Below are positions 47,448 to 55,493 of a stretch of 64,000 nucleotides of DNA, in pieces. Numbering within the stretch: the stretch's first letter is position 1; every line of letters begins with the position of its first letter. The notes under the pieces were generated by a model, which was given only the letters and a program-made list of their open reading frames with translations, had not been told where the DNA came from and did not search any database. The translations under genes and the position numbers were made by a program. The DNA is from an uncultured Flavobacteriales bacterium (GTDB lineage Bacteria > Bacteroidota > Bacteroidia > Flavobacteriales_D > Crocinitomicaceae), in NCBI GenBank assembly GCA_913054135.1, contig CAJXJK010000001.1, forward strand, positions 186,001-250,000, in the 5' to 3' direction.

Positions 47448-48746
47448 ATGAGAACAGTTATACCTACATTGATACTTTCAGGTCTATTATTCAGTTGCGG
47501 AGGAGATAATCCCGCAGATGACGGAGAGTTAACATCAGAAGAAGTAAACAGCATTATAAACTCACCTTTAGAAGGTGATTTTCAAAATGATGCCGAATTT
47601 AAATTTGACCCAACAAAACCGGCCACATTTGAAACACCAAATGGCAGCTCAATTGAAATACCAGCCAATGCTATCGTAGATGAGAATGGAGACCCGGTTA
47701 AGAAAAAGGTTGACTTAACATTCACGCAATATCACTCAGCTGCTGATCTAATGGCTTCGGGAATTCCTATGGAATATGATTCTGCCGGAACTTCAAATCA
47801 TTTTGAATCAGCCGGAATGTTCTCATTGGATGCAAGAGTAAAAAAGAAAAAGGTGTTTTTAAAAGAAGGAGAGTCCATCAAAGTGAACCTGGCCTCTGAT
47901 AAAAATGATCAAATGAATTTTTATGAATTAGATGAGAAAACTGGAGATTGGACTTATGACCCAGCACCAGTCACACCAATTGCAAACCCTAGTTTTGATC
48001 GTTCAAAATATCCAATCAAACCTGTTAAGAGAAATAAGAATGCTTTTGTACTTGACCTTGATTTTGACCTTTCTGACTTTGATGAATTAGAAGCCTTTTC
48101 AGGGATTGTTTGGGAGTACTCAGGAGATCACGATTCTTTAGACCCAAGAAAAAACCCAGTTGTTTCAAGCACAGAATGGACTGATTTTGATTTGGAGCCA
48201 ACATATGATGAAGCATTTGAATACTGGTTAGTAATGAACAGAAATAGAAAGTTGACATATAAAACCAAAGTGAAGGCTGCTCTTCAAGGAGAAGATTTTG
48301 AAAATGCAATGGCACAATACAAAGACAAGAAAATTGAAATTGCAGCAAAAAGAGATAGTTTGAAAAAGCCATTTATCAGATCAGTTGAAATTGGCGGATT
48401 CGGAACCTTCAATTGCGACTATATTCATAGCATGATGGATCCTGAAGAGATGATTGCTGACTTTGATTTTGGGAGCGAAGATTTAAAAGCTAGATCAGCT
48501 GTTTTCGTTATGTACCCTGAAACTGAAGTGGTAGTGAATTATTATCAACCACCTTATACAATGTTTGCCTTAGATAAGGCACAACCATACGAAATTCTAG
48601 CAATTTTACCTGGAAACAAAGTAGCAGCTTATAAAGGTGACGCTACAAAGTCATATGGTAAAAGTGAATTCACTTTCAAAATGGATATTGTAGCTGAAGG
48701 TGTGCAGACCAAAGCTGATTTTGAAAGAACAATTGCGGGGCTGTAA
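47448..48746 (+). CDS. Lipoprotein homologous to the C-terminal half of the LRR protein
   Basis: The 432-residue protein has a lipobox (ILSGLLFSC, C17). Residues 58-170 contain PATFETPNGSSIEIPANA, DLMASGIPMEY, ESAGMFSLDARV, VFLKEGESIKV and DEKTGDW. They align in order with residues 375-490 of the LRR protein (44540-44887). Residues 315-432 start IGGFGTFNCDYIHSMMDP and end in EFTFKMDIV, matching INGFGLWNCD/RRRMMRP/IELKMIDVG there. A Lys-rich helical stretch lies just before, as in the LRR protein. The fold may be ZU5-like, but I do not recognise a named family. It is joined to the WG-repeat gene with no spacer. Confidence 0.75.
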   Translation: MRTVIPTLILSGLLFSCGGDNPADDGELTSEEVNSIINSPLEGDFQNDAEFKFDPTKPATFETPNGSSIEIPANAIVDENGDPVKKKVDLTFTQYHSAADLMASGIPMEYDSAGTSNHFESAGMFSLDARVKKKKVFLKEGESIKVNLASDKNDQMNFYELDEKTGDWTYDPAPVTPIANPSFDRSKYPIKPVKRNKNAFVLDLDFDLSDFDELEAFSGIVWEYSGDHDSLDPRKNPVVSSTEWTDFDLEPTYDEAFEYWLVMNRNRKLTYKTKVKAALQGEDFENAMAQYKDKKIEIAAKRDSLKKPFIRSVEIGGFGTFNCDYIHSMMDPEEMIADFDFGSEDLKARSAVFVMYPETEVVVNYYQPPYTMFALDKAQPYEILAILPGNKVAAYKGDATKSYGKSEFTFKMDIVAEGVQTKADFERTIAGL

Positions 48747-51700
48747 ATGAAGCAATTCTTAATCGCCATCATATGTCTTATTGGTTTTCCTTTGATAGGG
48801 AAATCTCAAGATGTGTTGCCCATTGCCAAAGATGGTAAATGGGGATTGATTGACAATAACGGAAACTTTGCTCTCAAGCCAATATACGATTACATTGAAT
48901 TCAAATGGAGAGGCAATAAGTTCATCTATAACATCAATGGTAAGGTTGGCGTTTTAAATGTGGACGGTTCAGTTTACTCAGAGCCAGAATATGAAGCCAT
49001 AGAGTTTTATAGTAAGGTGATGGTCAGTTCAAAACTGAATGGAAAATGGAAATTAGAAGAGAACGGAGAACTCATCACACCTTCAACTTTTGACACCATT
49101 TATGAGTTGAACCAAAATTTAATGGCCCTTCAAAATGATGAAGAGTTCACAATTTACAAGAGAGACAATAAGGCCTTTTCAGATCGTACCTACGAAGCAA
49201 TTTCTAGATACGGTGGATTTTTACATGGTCATATTTTGAATAGTGAGAACCATGACCTAATGGACATGGAGACATTAGAGATCATTGCTAGTGATGTCGT
49301 GAAACTTGCAACTTTCGGAAGAAGACATGGCATCATCAAGTTTGCGGATAGTATGCAGCTTTATGGGAAAAAAGATCTGGAGCTAATCGGACCGAGATTT
49401 CAATATATCGAACATCAATTTGATGAGTATTTCCTTTGCAAGAATGACACAAACTGCTTTTTGTTGAATCAAAACACCAAAAGCTACAAACCAATCAAAA
49501 ACGTAGATGATATCAATGACATTCAAGGAAATTTGATGGTTTATACCAAAGATGGTCTATCCGGAATTGTTAATCTCAAAACAGGAAAACAGGTATTCCC
49601 CGCAAAATATACTTCCCTCGCTCTCAAAGGATCTACCATTTTCACTAAGAATGGAAATTTAATTGGGATTGCAAAAACGTCAGGAAAAGAGATTTTGCCC
49701 GCTATTTACAATGACATAGAAGATTATGGTAATTTATATGTTGTAAGAAAGGCCAGGTTTTTTGGCATCTGCAATTTATCAGGAAAAGAAGTAGAAAGAT
49801 GCAGGTATCGAGAGATTTCTGTCTTTGACAAAAACATTAAATGCTACCACAAAAAAACACTCACAACTTTAAATATCAGTGAGGCAGGAACCGTAGAAGA
49901 CAGAACAGTTTACGATACGTACATGAAGGTAAGTTTCACTAAAGCAAGAAAGCCAAGAAATAGTAGTACTGACGTTTCGTTTGGTAGATCAAATGGAAAT
50001 AGAAATAGAATTAACACTGCTGCAAACATGAAAGGTTGGTATCAGAGAGAGATGAAAAGGGTCAAAAATGATACTGTTACAACTGTATATGGAAGTTGGG
50101 GCCTAAAAGGAGATGACGATTCGCTCTTAATCAAATATCAGTACAGACATCTTGAATTTCCGAGCGATAAATACACTTTTGGATATAGAAAAAGACCTCT
50201 AAAAAACTTAAATAGTGATCGAGCATTATTGACTGCAAGAAAAAGACAACTTGTGTATGATATCACAAAAAAATCAGCAAGTGACTATAAGGCAGTTGCA
50301 GCCACGGCTTATTGTCTAGGACTATTTCAGGTAGTGAATCAAATTGGAAAATACAAATTAAACCCTCGGGCAAAATTTAAGGCCCTCAATTATTTTGATT
50401 GGGATTACTATGCATTAGCAAGAGGTTGCACAAAAACAGGAGTATTGGTTGACTCAGGTGGATATGTTCGTTTTGATAGCTTAACATACATAGGTAACTA
50501 CTCTGAAAACAAACTCTTGGTTTGTGAAGGTGGAGAAGCTGAGTTAAGAAAAAAGGAGAATGAATCATCTACAAAAGGTGTTAGATCATTTTACTGGAAT
50601 ATGGGCTTTACTGCTATTGATGGAGACCGTGAATATCCTTATTATAGAATTAAAAAAGGCAAATGGTTTTTCATTAATAAAGATGGAGAGCGCATGAATG
50701 AAGAGCCGTTTGATTTTGCTTTTGATTTTCGAAACAACACAGCAATAGTTTTGAGAAAAGGAAAATGGGGTGTGGTTGACACAAATATGACTGAGATTGT
50801 TCCTATCGCTTATGAATATGTTTCTAGAAGTTTTGTTGAAAATCAACAGTTCTTTACGGTTACGACCACTTCAAAAGGAAGCTACTTATACAACAGAGGC
50901 AACAGCTCTTATGAACCAACAGAAATCAGTTCATTTTCAAACTATAATGATGAGGTTCTATTAATGCGCAAACCAGGTATTAAACACGGCCCGTACGGAT
51001 TAATTGATACTAACTATCGTCAAATATATGATTACAAAATAGAAGAGGTTATTTCATATTGCAATGATTATATGGTCATTAGAGAAGGACAAGGAGATGA
51101 AGAAATACACAAAGTGATTAACAGTTCTGGTAAAGTCATATTTGATGATATAAAAGGAATCAGAATCTTCCCTTTACCATACGGACGTTATAAAATTCAA
51201 AAATCAAAGTCTAATTTTTATGTGATTGATAAATCAGGAAAAATTCTAATTGATAGGTTTAAGGCTTATAAGCTCATTGACATGAATGAAGATTGTATCG
51301 TGTATTTTGATTCTAATTTAGAAGTAAAGGTTTGGAGCAAAAATCAAATCCAAATTCCACCTAAGAAATTTGTTTTAAAAGGGTTCAACCCAAAAAACAA
51401 TTATGCATTGCTGCAAAAAGGCAAGAAATGGCAATTCATATACTCTCTAAACGAAAAGAAGTTTTTGCTTTCTAAATTGACTAATGTCTATCGATTAGAG
51501 GATGAAGGATATCTTTTTAAAGATGATAACGAGAAGATTGGAATGGCACATTATAATGGAACTGACACCTTGTTTCAACCAACTTATTCTGATTTCTTGT
51601 TTGAAGGAAAAGACTGGACATTTGCGAAGTTAGACTACAAAACAAAAGTATTGATCAACCGAAAGGGAGAAAACATTAATGGAAAAGAGTATGCAGAAGT

Positions 51701-52199
51701 TATTAGAAACGAAGATCATTATATCGTCAAAGAGAAAAATGATAGTTCAGGCATCATGCTCTTAGATGGCAAAATGTTGATTCCAACACATTGCAGTACG
51801 GTAAGCAAAAAGAACAATTGGTATTATGACGCGAATTTGAAAGATAAATCAGTCAGATACAATTTGGATGCTGAAATCATACACACCTATGAAGCCAAGG
51901 CCGGATGGGGACTATTTCCTAAGGGCGTAGCATTTTCAGATACAAAATTTGATTACTTCAGTTCTTATGAAAATCCGTACTTAAGATTTAAGGATATCCA
52001 ACCAATTTCACAAGATCAATTCATTGTAGGCCAAGAAAAAGTTTATGGTGTTTACAATGATATTGGAGATACAATTGTTCCTATTGAGTTTCACCGCATT
52101 TCGTCAACAGTGAGAACATTTAGTGTAAGATACTTCAATTCTTATGGACAAATAGATACAAAAGGAACCGTATTATTTGATGCTAAAACAGCCAAATGA
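48747..52199 (+). CDS. WG-repeat secreted protein
   Basis: The 1150-residue protein has a signal peptide (AIICLIGFPLIGKS-Q) and many WG (KWG/YWG) repeats of roughly 25-35 residues, such as KDGKWGLIDNNGNFALKPI, NGKVGVLNVDGS, KGKWGVVDTNMTEIVPIA, KIGMAHYNGTDTLF and YGVYNDIGDTIVPIEF. The repeats occupy about 20-370 and 620-1150. A basic, different segment lies between (about 390-600, with RNSSTDVSFGRSNGNRNR and ATAYCLGLFQVVNQIGKY). WG repeats are thought to form beta-hairpin binding modules; no enzymatic role is known here. It begins immediately at the stop of the lipoprotein gene, so the two are cotranscribed and likely interact in the envelope. Confidence 0.82.
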   Translation: MKQFLIAIICLIGFPLIGKSQDVLPIAKDGKWGLIDNNGNFALKPIYDYIEFKWRGNKFIYNINGKVGVLNVDGSVYSEPEYEAIEFYSKVMVSSKLNGKWKLEENGELITPSTFDTIYELNQNLMALQNDEEFTIYKRDNKAFSDRTYEAISRYGGFLHGHILNSENHDLMDMETLEIIASDVVKLATFGRRHGIIKFADSMQLYGKKDLELIGPRFQYIEHQFDEYFLCKNDTNCFLLNQNTKSYKPIKNVDDINDIQGNLMVYTKDGLSGIVNLKTGKQVFPAKYTSLALKGSTIFTKNGNLIGIAKTSGKEILPAIYNDIEDYGNLYVVRKARFFGICNLSGKEVERCRYREISVFDKNIKCYHKKTLTTLNISEAGTVEDRTVYDTYMKVSFTKARKPRNSSTDVSFGRSNGNRNRINTAANMKGWYQREMKRVKNDTVTTVYGSWGLKGDDDSLLIKYQYRHLEFPSDKYTFGYRKRPLKNLNSDRALLTARKRQLVYDITKKSASDYKAVAATAYCLGLFQVVNQIGKYKLNPRAKFKALNYFDWDYYALARGCTKTGVLVDSGGYVRFDSLTYIGNYSENKLLVCEGGEAELRKKENESSTKGVRSFYWNMGFTAIDGDREYPYYRIKKGKWFFINKDGERMNEEPFDFAFDFRNNTAIVLRKGKWGVVDTNMTEIVPIAYEYVSRSFVENQQFFTVTTTSKGSYLYNRGNSSYEPTEISSFSNYNDEVLLMRKPGIKHGPYGLIDTNYRQIYDYKIEEVISYCNDYMVIREGQGDEEIHKVINSSGKVIFDDIKGIRIFPLPYGRYKIQKSKSNFYVIDKSGKILIDRFKAYKLIDMNEDCIVYFDSNLEVKVWSKNQIQIPPKKFVLKGFNPKNNYALLQKGKKWQFIYSLNEKKFLLSKLTNVYRLEDEGYLFKDDNEKIGMAHYNGTDTLFQPTYSDFLFEGKDWTFAKLDYKTKVLINRKGENINGKEYAEVIRNEDHYIVKEKNDSSGIMLLDGKMLIPTHCSTVSKKNNWYYDANLKDKSVRYNLDAEIIHTYEAKAGWGLFPKGVAFSDTKFDYFSSYENPYLRFKDIQPISQDQFIVGQEKVYGVYNDIGDTIVPIEFHRISSTVRTFSVRYFNSYGQIDTKGTVLFDAKTAK

Positions 52200-52242
52200 T
52201 AATTGAATCTTGTACTTTAGATTAAGATTCAAAATTTTGCCA

Positions 52243-52989
52243 ATGGGATTTTTATCCAATCTATTCAAAAAAACACCCAAACTAGACCCAATTGACTTGG
52301 CAGTCTTGCATACAGATTTGCATTCACATTTGATTCCTGGAATTGATGATGGATCAAAATCTCTTGATGAATCAATGGCAATGCTCAGAAAATTTTCAGA
52401 GCTGGGATACAAAAAAGTAATAACGACTCCTCACGTGATGAGTGACTTTTACAAGAACAACCCAAGGATCATACTTGGTGGATTGGAAACTGTAAGAGAA
52501 GCCATTAAAAAGGAGGGACTGGCAATAGAAATTGAGGCAGCAGCTGAATACTATTTAGACCTACATTTTGAAGAGTTAATTGCGAAGAAAGAAGTGCTGA
52601 CCTTTGGAGACAATCATGTATTGTTTGAGTTATCTTTTTCAGCTGAGCAGAGCAGAATTAAAGAAGTAATATTCGAATTATTGTCATCAGGCTATAAACC
52701 AATTTTAGCACATGTAGAGCGATACCCTTTCTATTTTGAAGAGTATGAAAAGATTCAAAATTACATTGACAGAGGATGTTTAATGCAATTAAACATCAAC
52801 TCATTGAGTGGTCAATATGGTCCTGGAGTTAAAAAAATGGCCGAATCTTTGATTGACAAAGACATGATTGACGTTATTGGCTCAGATTGTCACCATTTGG
52901 GACATCTTGAGTTATTAGATTCAGTAAGAACAAATCCGCACTTGCATAAAATCATCAACAAGCCGGGATTACTGAATAAAGAATTATAG
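52243..52989 (+). CDS. PHP-type tyrosine-protein phosphatase (CpsB/YwqE family)
   Basis: The ATG at 52243 (MGFLSNLFKKTPKLD) is chosen over a TTG at 52210. The 248-residue product has HTDLHSHLIPGIDDGS, VITTPHVMSDFYKN, EIEAAAEYYLD, PILAHVERYPFY and DVIGSDCHHLGH, the metal-binding histidines and aspartates of the PHP fold in CpsB/YwqE phosphatases. In other bacteria they remove phosphate from BY-kinases (Wzc/CpsD) and so regulate capsule chain length. No BY-kinase or wza gene is in the window. It should act in the cytoplasm. It is 10 bases before a TPR-like secreted protein. Confidence 0.88.
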   Translation: MGFLSNLFKKTPKLDPIDLAVLHTDLHSHLIPGIDDGSKSLDESMAMLRKFSELGYKKVITTPHVMSDFYKNNPRIILGGLETVREAIKKEGLAIEIEAAAEYYLDLHFEELIAKKEVLTFGDNHVLFELSFSAEQSRIKEVIFELLSSGYKPILAHVERYPFYFEEYEKIQNYIDRGCLMQLNINSLSGQYGPGVKKMAESLIDKDMIDVIGSDCHHLGHLELLDSVRTNPHLHKIINKPGLLNKEL

Positions 52990-52999
52990 AATAAGATTT

Positions 53000-54283
53000 A
53001 TGAAAATTGTATTATCGATATTGATCGCCTTTATAGGGTTTAATGGTTTTTCACAAAAAGACTCTAAAGTGGCTGATTGCATTAGCCTATTTGAAAAGGA
53101 CCCAGAGAAAGCGACTAGTAAACTCAAAAAACTAATTGACAAGGCCGGTGATGAAGCAAAGTATGAGGCTTGGGACTTGTTTGTAGAGATGAAAGAAAAC
53201 ATCTACAATACTAAGCTAACTAAGGTTGGCGATTCGTTTGACTATTTTGTGATTACACAAGAATTCAATCGCTTGTCATTCGCAAGAGATTCATTACTAT
53301 CAGGTAATGTTGAACTGACGGATGGTGAGATAAAGTATTACCTCAATGAAATTGATAACGAGCAAACCATTCTTGACAACAAAGCATACGCCATGTATGC
53401 AGACGAGTACGAGAGTTATCTTTTTGCAATGAGAGAGGCAAGCTTGAAATCTAAATCAGTTAGAGCAGATGCCAATATGAGAGCCATGTATTTTGATGGT
53501 GACCCAGATACAATGACTGCCGACACGGCCGAAATTAGAATGTTTGGAATGGCTTATGATAACATCAATACGGGAAAACTAGAAGAAGGAAAAACTGTTC
53601 TCGACAATATTGCAAAAGCCTACCCCAACTCTTACAGTGTAAATATGACGTATTACTTGTACTACTATTATAAGGAGCAATTTGACAGTAGCAAGATGTA
53701 CTTGAAAAAGACCATTGAACTATACCCTAATCAAATTGAGCCAAGAGAAAATTTAGCGAAGATTCTTTTTGGTGAAGGCAATACCTTTAGAGCCAAAAAG
53801 CAAGTAGAGGTGCTGATGGTGTTATTCCCAGGGCAGGACATGAAGAATTACATGTCTGAAATACTATTCGTAGAGGACAAAAAGTTGGCTGAGAAGCGGT
53901 TGATTAGACCAATATTCCCTAACCAAATTGGATTGAATTTCCCTATGGAGAAAAACCATTGGAAAGATTACCAAGAAGCAAAGCTTAAGGTTGAGGCCTT
54001 TACTGAAGTAACTGGAATCATTAAAGAGAATGATGTTACCAAAGAAAAGTATCTTGAAATGTATTCTTGGAAAAGGATGCTAGAAAAGAATAGAACAAAA
54101 AAACCAGAGGAATTGGCTTTTGCATATCAAATGGAAGAAGCCGGTTTACTTGATTGTTATGTTTTCTTTTCAAACTATCATATTGACTTCGCCGCTCAAG
54201 CTGAAGACTGGGCAAAATCAGACGAAAACAAAGAAAGAACCAAGAACTTTGTCTATAAGTACTTGGTTGAATTAGCTGATTAA
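53000..54283 (+). CDS. Secreted TPR-like protein, unknown function
   Basis: The 427-residue protein has a signal peptide (SILIAFIGFNGFS-Q). The mature region is almost all helical; ENLAKILFGEGNTFRAKKQVEVL and GKTVLDNIAKAYPNSYSVNM resemble tetratricopeptide helices, and YYLYYYYKEQFDSSKMYLKK follows the pattern of a TPR pair. No catalytic motif. It lies directly after the PHP phosphatase gene (10 bases), which suggests one transcript. A periplasmic scaffold role is possible. Confidence 0.68.
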   Translation: MKIVLSILIAFIGFNGFSQKDSKVADCISLFEKDPEKATSKLKKLIDKAGDEAKYEAWDLFVEMKENIYNTKLTKVGDSFDYFVITQEFNRLSFARDSLLSGNVELTDGEIKYYLNEIDNEQTILDNKAYAMYADEYESYLFAMREASLKSKSVRADANMRAMYFDGDPDTMTADTAEIRMFGMAYDNINTGKLEEGKTVLDNIAKAYPNSYSVNMTYYLYYYYKEQFDSSKMYLKKTIELYPNQIEPRENLAKILFGEGNTFRAKKQVEVLMVLFPGQDMKNYMSEILFVEDKKLAEKRLIRPIFPNQIGLNFPMEKNHWKDYQEAKLKVEAFTEVTGIIKENDVTKEKYLEMYSWKRMLEKNRTKKPEELAFAYQMEEAGLLDCYVFFSNYHIDFAAQAEDWAKSDENKERTKNFVYKYLVELAD

Positions 54284-54357
54284 ACTTCTTTTTCTGCAAC
54301 TCACCGATAAATTATTGCAATCCATCCAATAAACCTACTTAGGTCTTAGCATTGTCT

Positions 54358-54369
54358 GTACGTTTGTAC
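54358..54369 (+). promoter_or_regulatory. Candidate promoter -7 box TACGTTTG
   Basis: TACGTTTG (54359-54366) matches TANNTTTG and sits within GTAC-GTTT-GTAC, a 4-base inverted repeat. The ATG at 54389 is 22 bases further. I see no clear TTTG at the expected upstream distance. Confidence 0.4.
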
Positions 54370-54388
54370 TGAACAAATCAAAGAAACT

Positions 54389-54838
54389 ATGTTTGGATTA
54401 GAAGATATAATGAAGAAGATTGACTTAGGCGATATCATGTCAAAGTTCAATTTAGGCGATAAAGAAAAAGAAGAAGTGACTAAGCAGGCTGCAGACGCAG
54501 TTAACTACAGAGCTCAAAAAGAGAAGAAAAGAGGAAATGATAACATCATGGAGAACTTATTCGCTAACAAAGATAATTCTGATGATGCGAACACAATGCA
54601 AAAGAAATTAGAAGGTGACTTGGCATTCAATTTGAAAAACAAATCAAATATGGAACCAAGCATGATCGATAAAATCAAAGGAGAAATCATGAGCAAATTC
54701 TTAGGTGGTGCAACTAACGCCGCTAAAGAAAAAGGTGATGAAGAAGGAAAAGGTCTTATGGGGCTTTTCGGTGGAGGTGATGTCATGAAAAACATCATGG
54801 ATGGTGATATCGGAAAAAAGTTAAAAGGTCTATTTTAA
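54389..54838 (+). CDS. Small cytosolic protein of unknown function
   Basis: The 149-residue protein has no signal peptide. It is Lys/Asp/Met/Gly-rich, starting MFGLEDIMKKIDLGDIMSKF and ending NIMDGDIGKKLKGLF, with a related pattern (DLGDIM / DGDIGKK) at both ends and a glycine-rich GLMGLFGGGD stretch. The composition suggests helical segments linked by flexible glycine loops. I do not recognise a family. A strong bidirectional terminator follows the stop by 18 bases, and a -7 box lies before it, so it is probably a single transcription unit. Confidence 0.6.
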   Translation: MFGLEDIMKKIDLGDIMSKFNLGDKEKEEVTKQAADAVNYRAQKEKKRGNDNIMENLFANKDNSDDANTMQKKLEGDLAFNLKNKSNMEPSMIDKIKGEIMSKFLGGATNAAKEKGDEEGKGLMGLFGGGDVMKNIMDGDIGKKLKGLF

Positions 54839-54856
54839 CATAGATTGAGGTTCAAG

Positions 54857-54891
54857 AAAAGCGGCTGCCTGTTTACAGGTCAGCCGCTTTT
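54857..54891. terminator. Strong bidirectional intrinsic terminator
   Basis: AAAAGCGGCTG (54857-54867) pairs with CAGCCGCTTTT (54881-54891); CCTG and CAGG extend the stem. A and T ends on both sides let it serve the gene at 54389 and the converging GatB/YqeY gene. Confidence 0.88.
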
Positions 54892-54907
54892 CGATTATAA
54901 GAACTTT

Positions 54908-55354
54908 TTATTTATTCAACTCTTCTTTGACAATAGAAGAAATCAGTGAACCATCAGCTTTTCCCTTAAGTTGCCCCATTATTGGTCCCATCACTTTACC
55001 TATATCTTGAGGTCCTGAAGCACCCATGGCAGCAATCTTATCTTGAACTACTTTTCTGATATCATCTTCTGACATCATTTCTGGCATGTAAACACCAATT
55101 ACTTCGGCCTGAAATTTTTCATCTTTCGCTAAATCTTCTCTTCCTTCTTTGATGTACAAATCATAAGTGTCCATTCTTTGCTTGTACAGTTTCATCACAA
55201 TTTTATTTGCAGCCTCTTCAGAGACTTCTCCTCCTCCACTTGTAGCTTCCAATAATAGCTTTGATTTAATATCTCTCAAGGCAGCTAATTTATCGGCCTC
55301 ACGTGCCTTCATTGCTGCTTTTATATCATCATTGATTCTTTCTGCTAAACTCAT
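54908..55354 (-). CDS. GatB/YqeY domain protein
   Basis: The 148-residue protein starts MSLAERINDDIKAAMKA, then LRDIKSKLLLEATSG, AANKIVMKLYKQRMDTYDLY, YMPEMMSEDDIRKVVQDKIA and MGPIMGQLKGKADGSLISSIV, matching the YqeY family along its whole length. The domain resembles the tail of GatB, which binds tRNA, but the free-standing protein has no settled role. Position downstream of ftsZ is conserved in Bacteroidota. It is separated from ftsZ by a terminator and probably has its own promoter. Confidence 0.9.
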   Translation of the reverse strand: MSLAERINDDIKAAMKAREADKLAALRDIKSKLLLEATSGGGEVSEEAANKIVMKLYKQRMDTYDLYIKEGREDLAKDEKFQAEVIGVYMPEMMSEDDIRKVVQDKIAAMGASGPQDIGKVMGPIMGQLKGKADGSLISSIVKEELNK

Positions 55355-55407
55355 TGTTGTTTGTTTTGTATAAAGTTAGGAAATTGCATTTGATAACTCA
55401 GAACAAA

Positions 55408-55435
55408 AAACCCTGCTTCTTTCGAAACAGGGTTT
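55408..55435 (-). terminator. Intrinsic terminator of the ftsZ operon
   Basis: Read leftward, AAACCCTG (55435-55428) pairs with CAGGGTTT (55415-55408), followed by TTT and TGTTC. It ends the dcw transcript ahead of the GatB/YqeY gene. Confidence 0.75.
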
Positions 55436-55453
55436 AAAAATTAAATCAAAATA

Positions 55454-55465
55454 CCTGACGTCAGG
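55454..55465. repeat. 12-base palindrome downstream of ftsZ
   Basis: CCTGACGTCAGG is a perfect palindrome. It lies between the ftsZ stop and the terminator, next to a second hairpin at 55471-55493. Confidence 0.5.
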
Positions 55466-55470
55466 ATCAG

Positions 55471-55493
55471 GATTAACCAAAAATGGTTTAATC
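55471..55493 (-). other. Hairpin over the ftsZ stop codon
   Basis: GATTAACCA (55471-55479) pairs with TGGTTTAATC (55484-55493) with one unpaired T and an AAAA loop. The ftsZ stop codon (55488-55490) lies in one arm. A 3' stabilising or translation-end role is conceivable. Confidence 0.4.

Noticed and set aside
55454-55465. CCTGACGTCAGG as a mobile-element end, since a CCTGACGCCAGG-like string also occurs inside murD near 63515
   Set aside because: The second occurrence is coding and imperfect, and no transposase or target duplication is seen.
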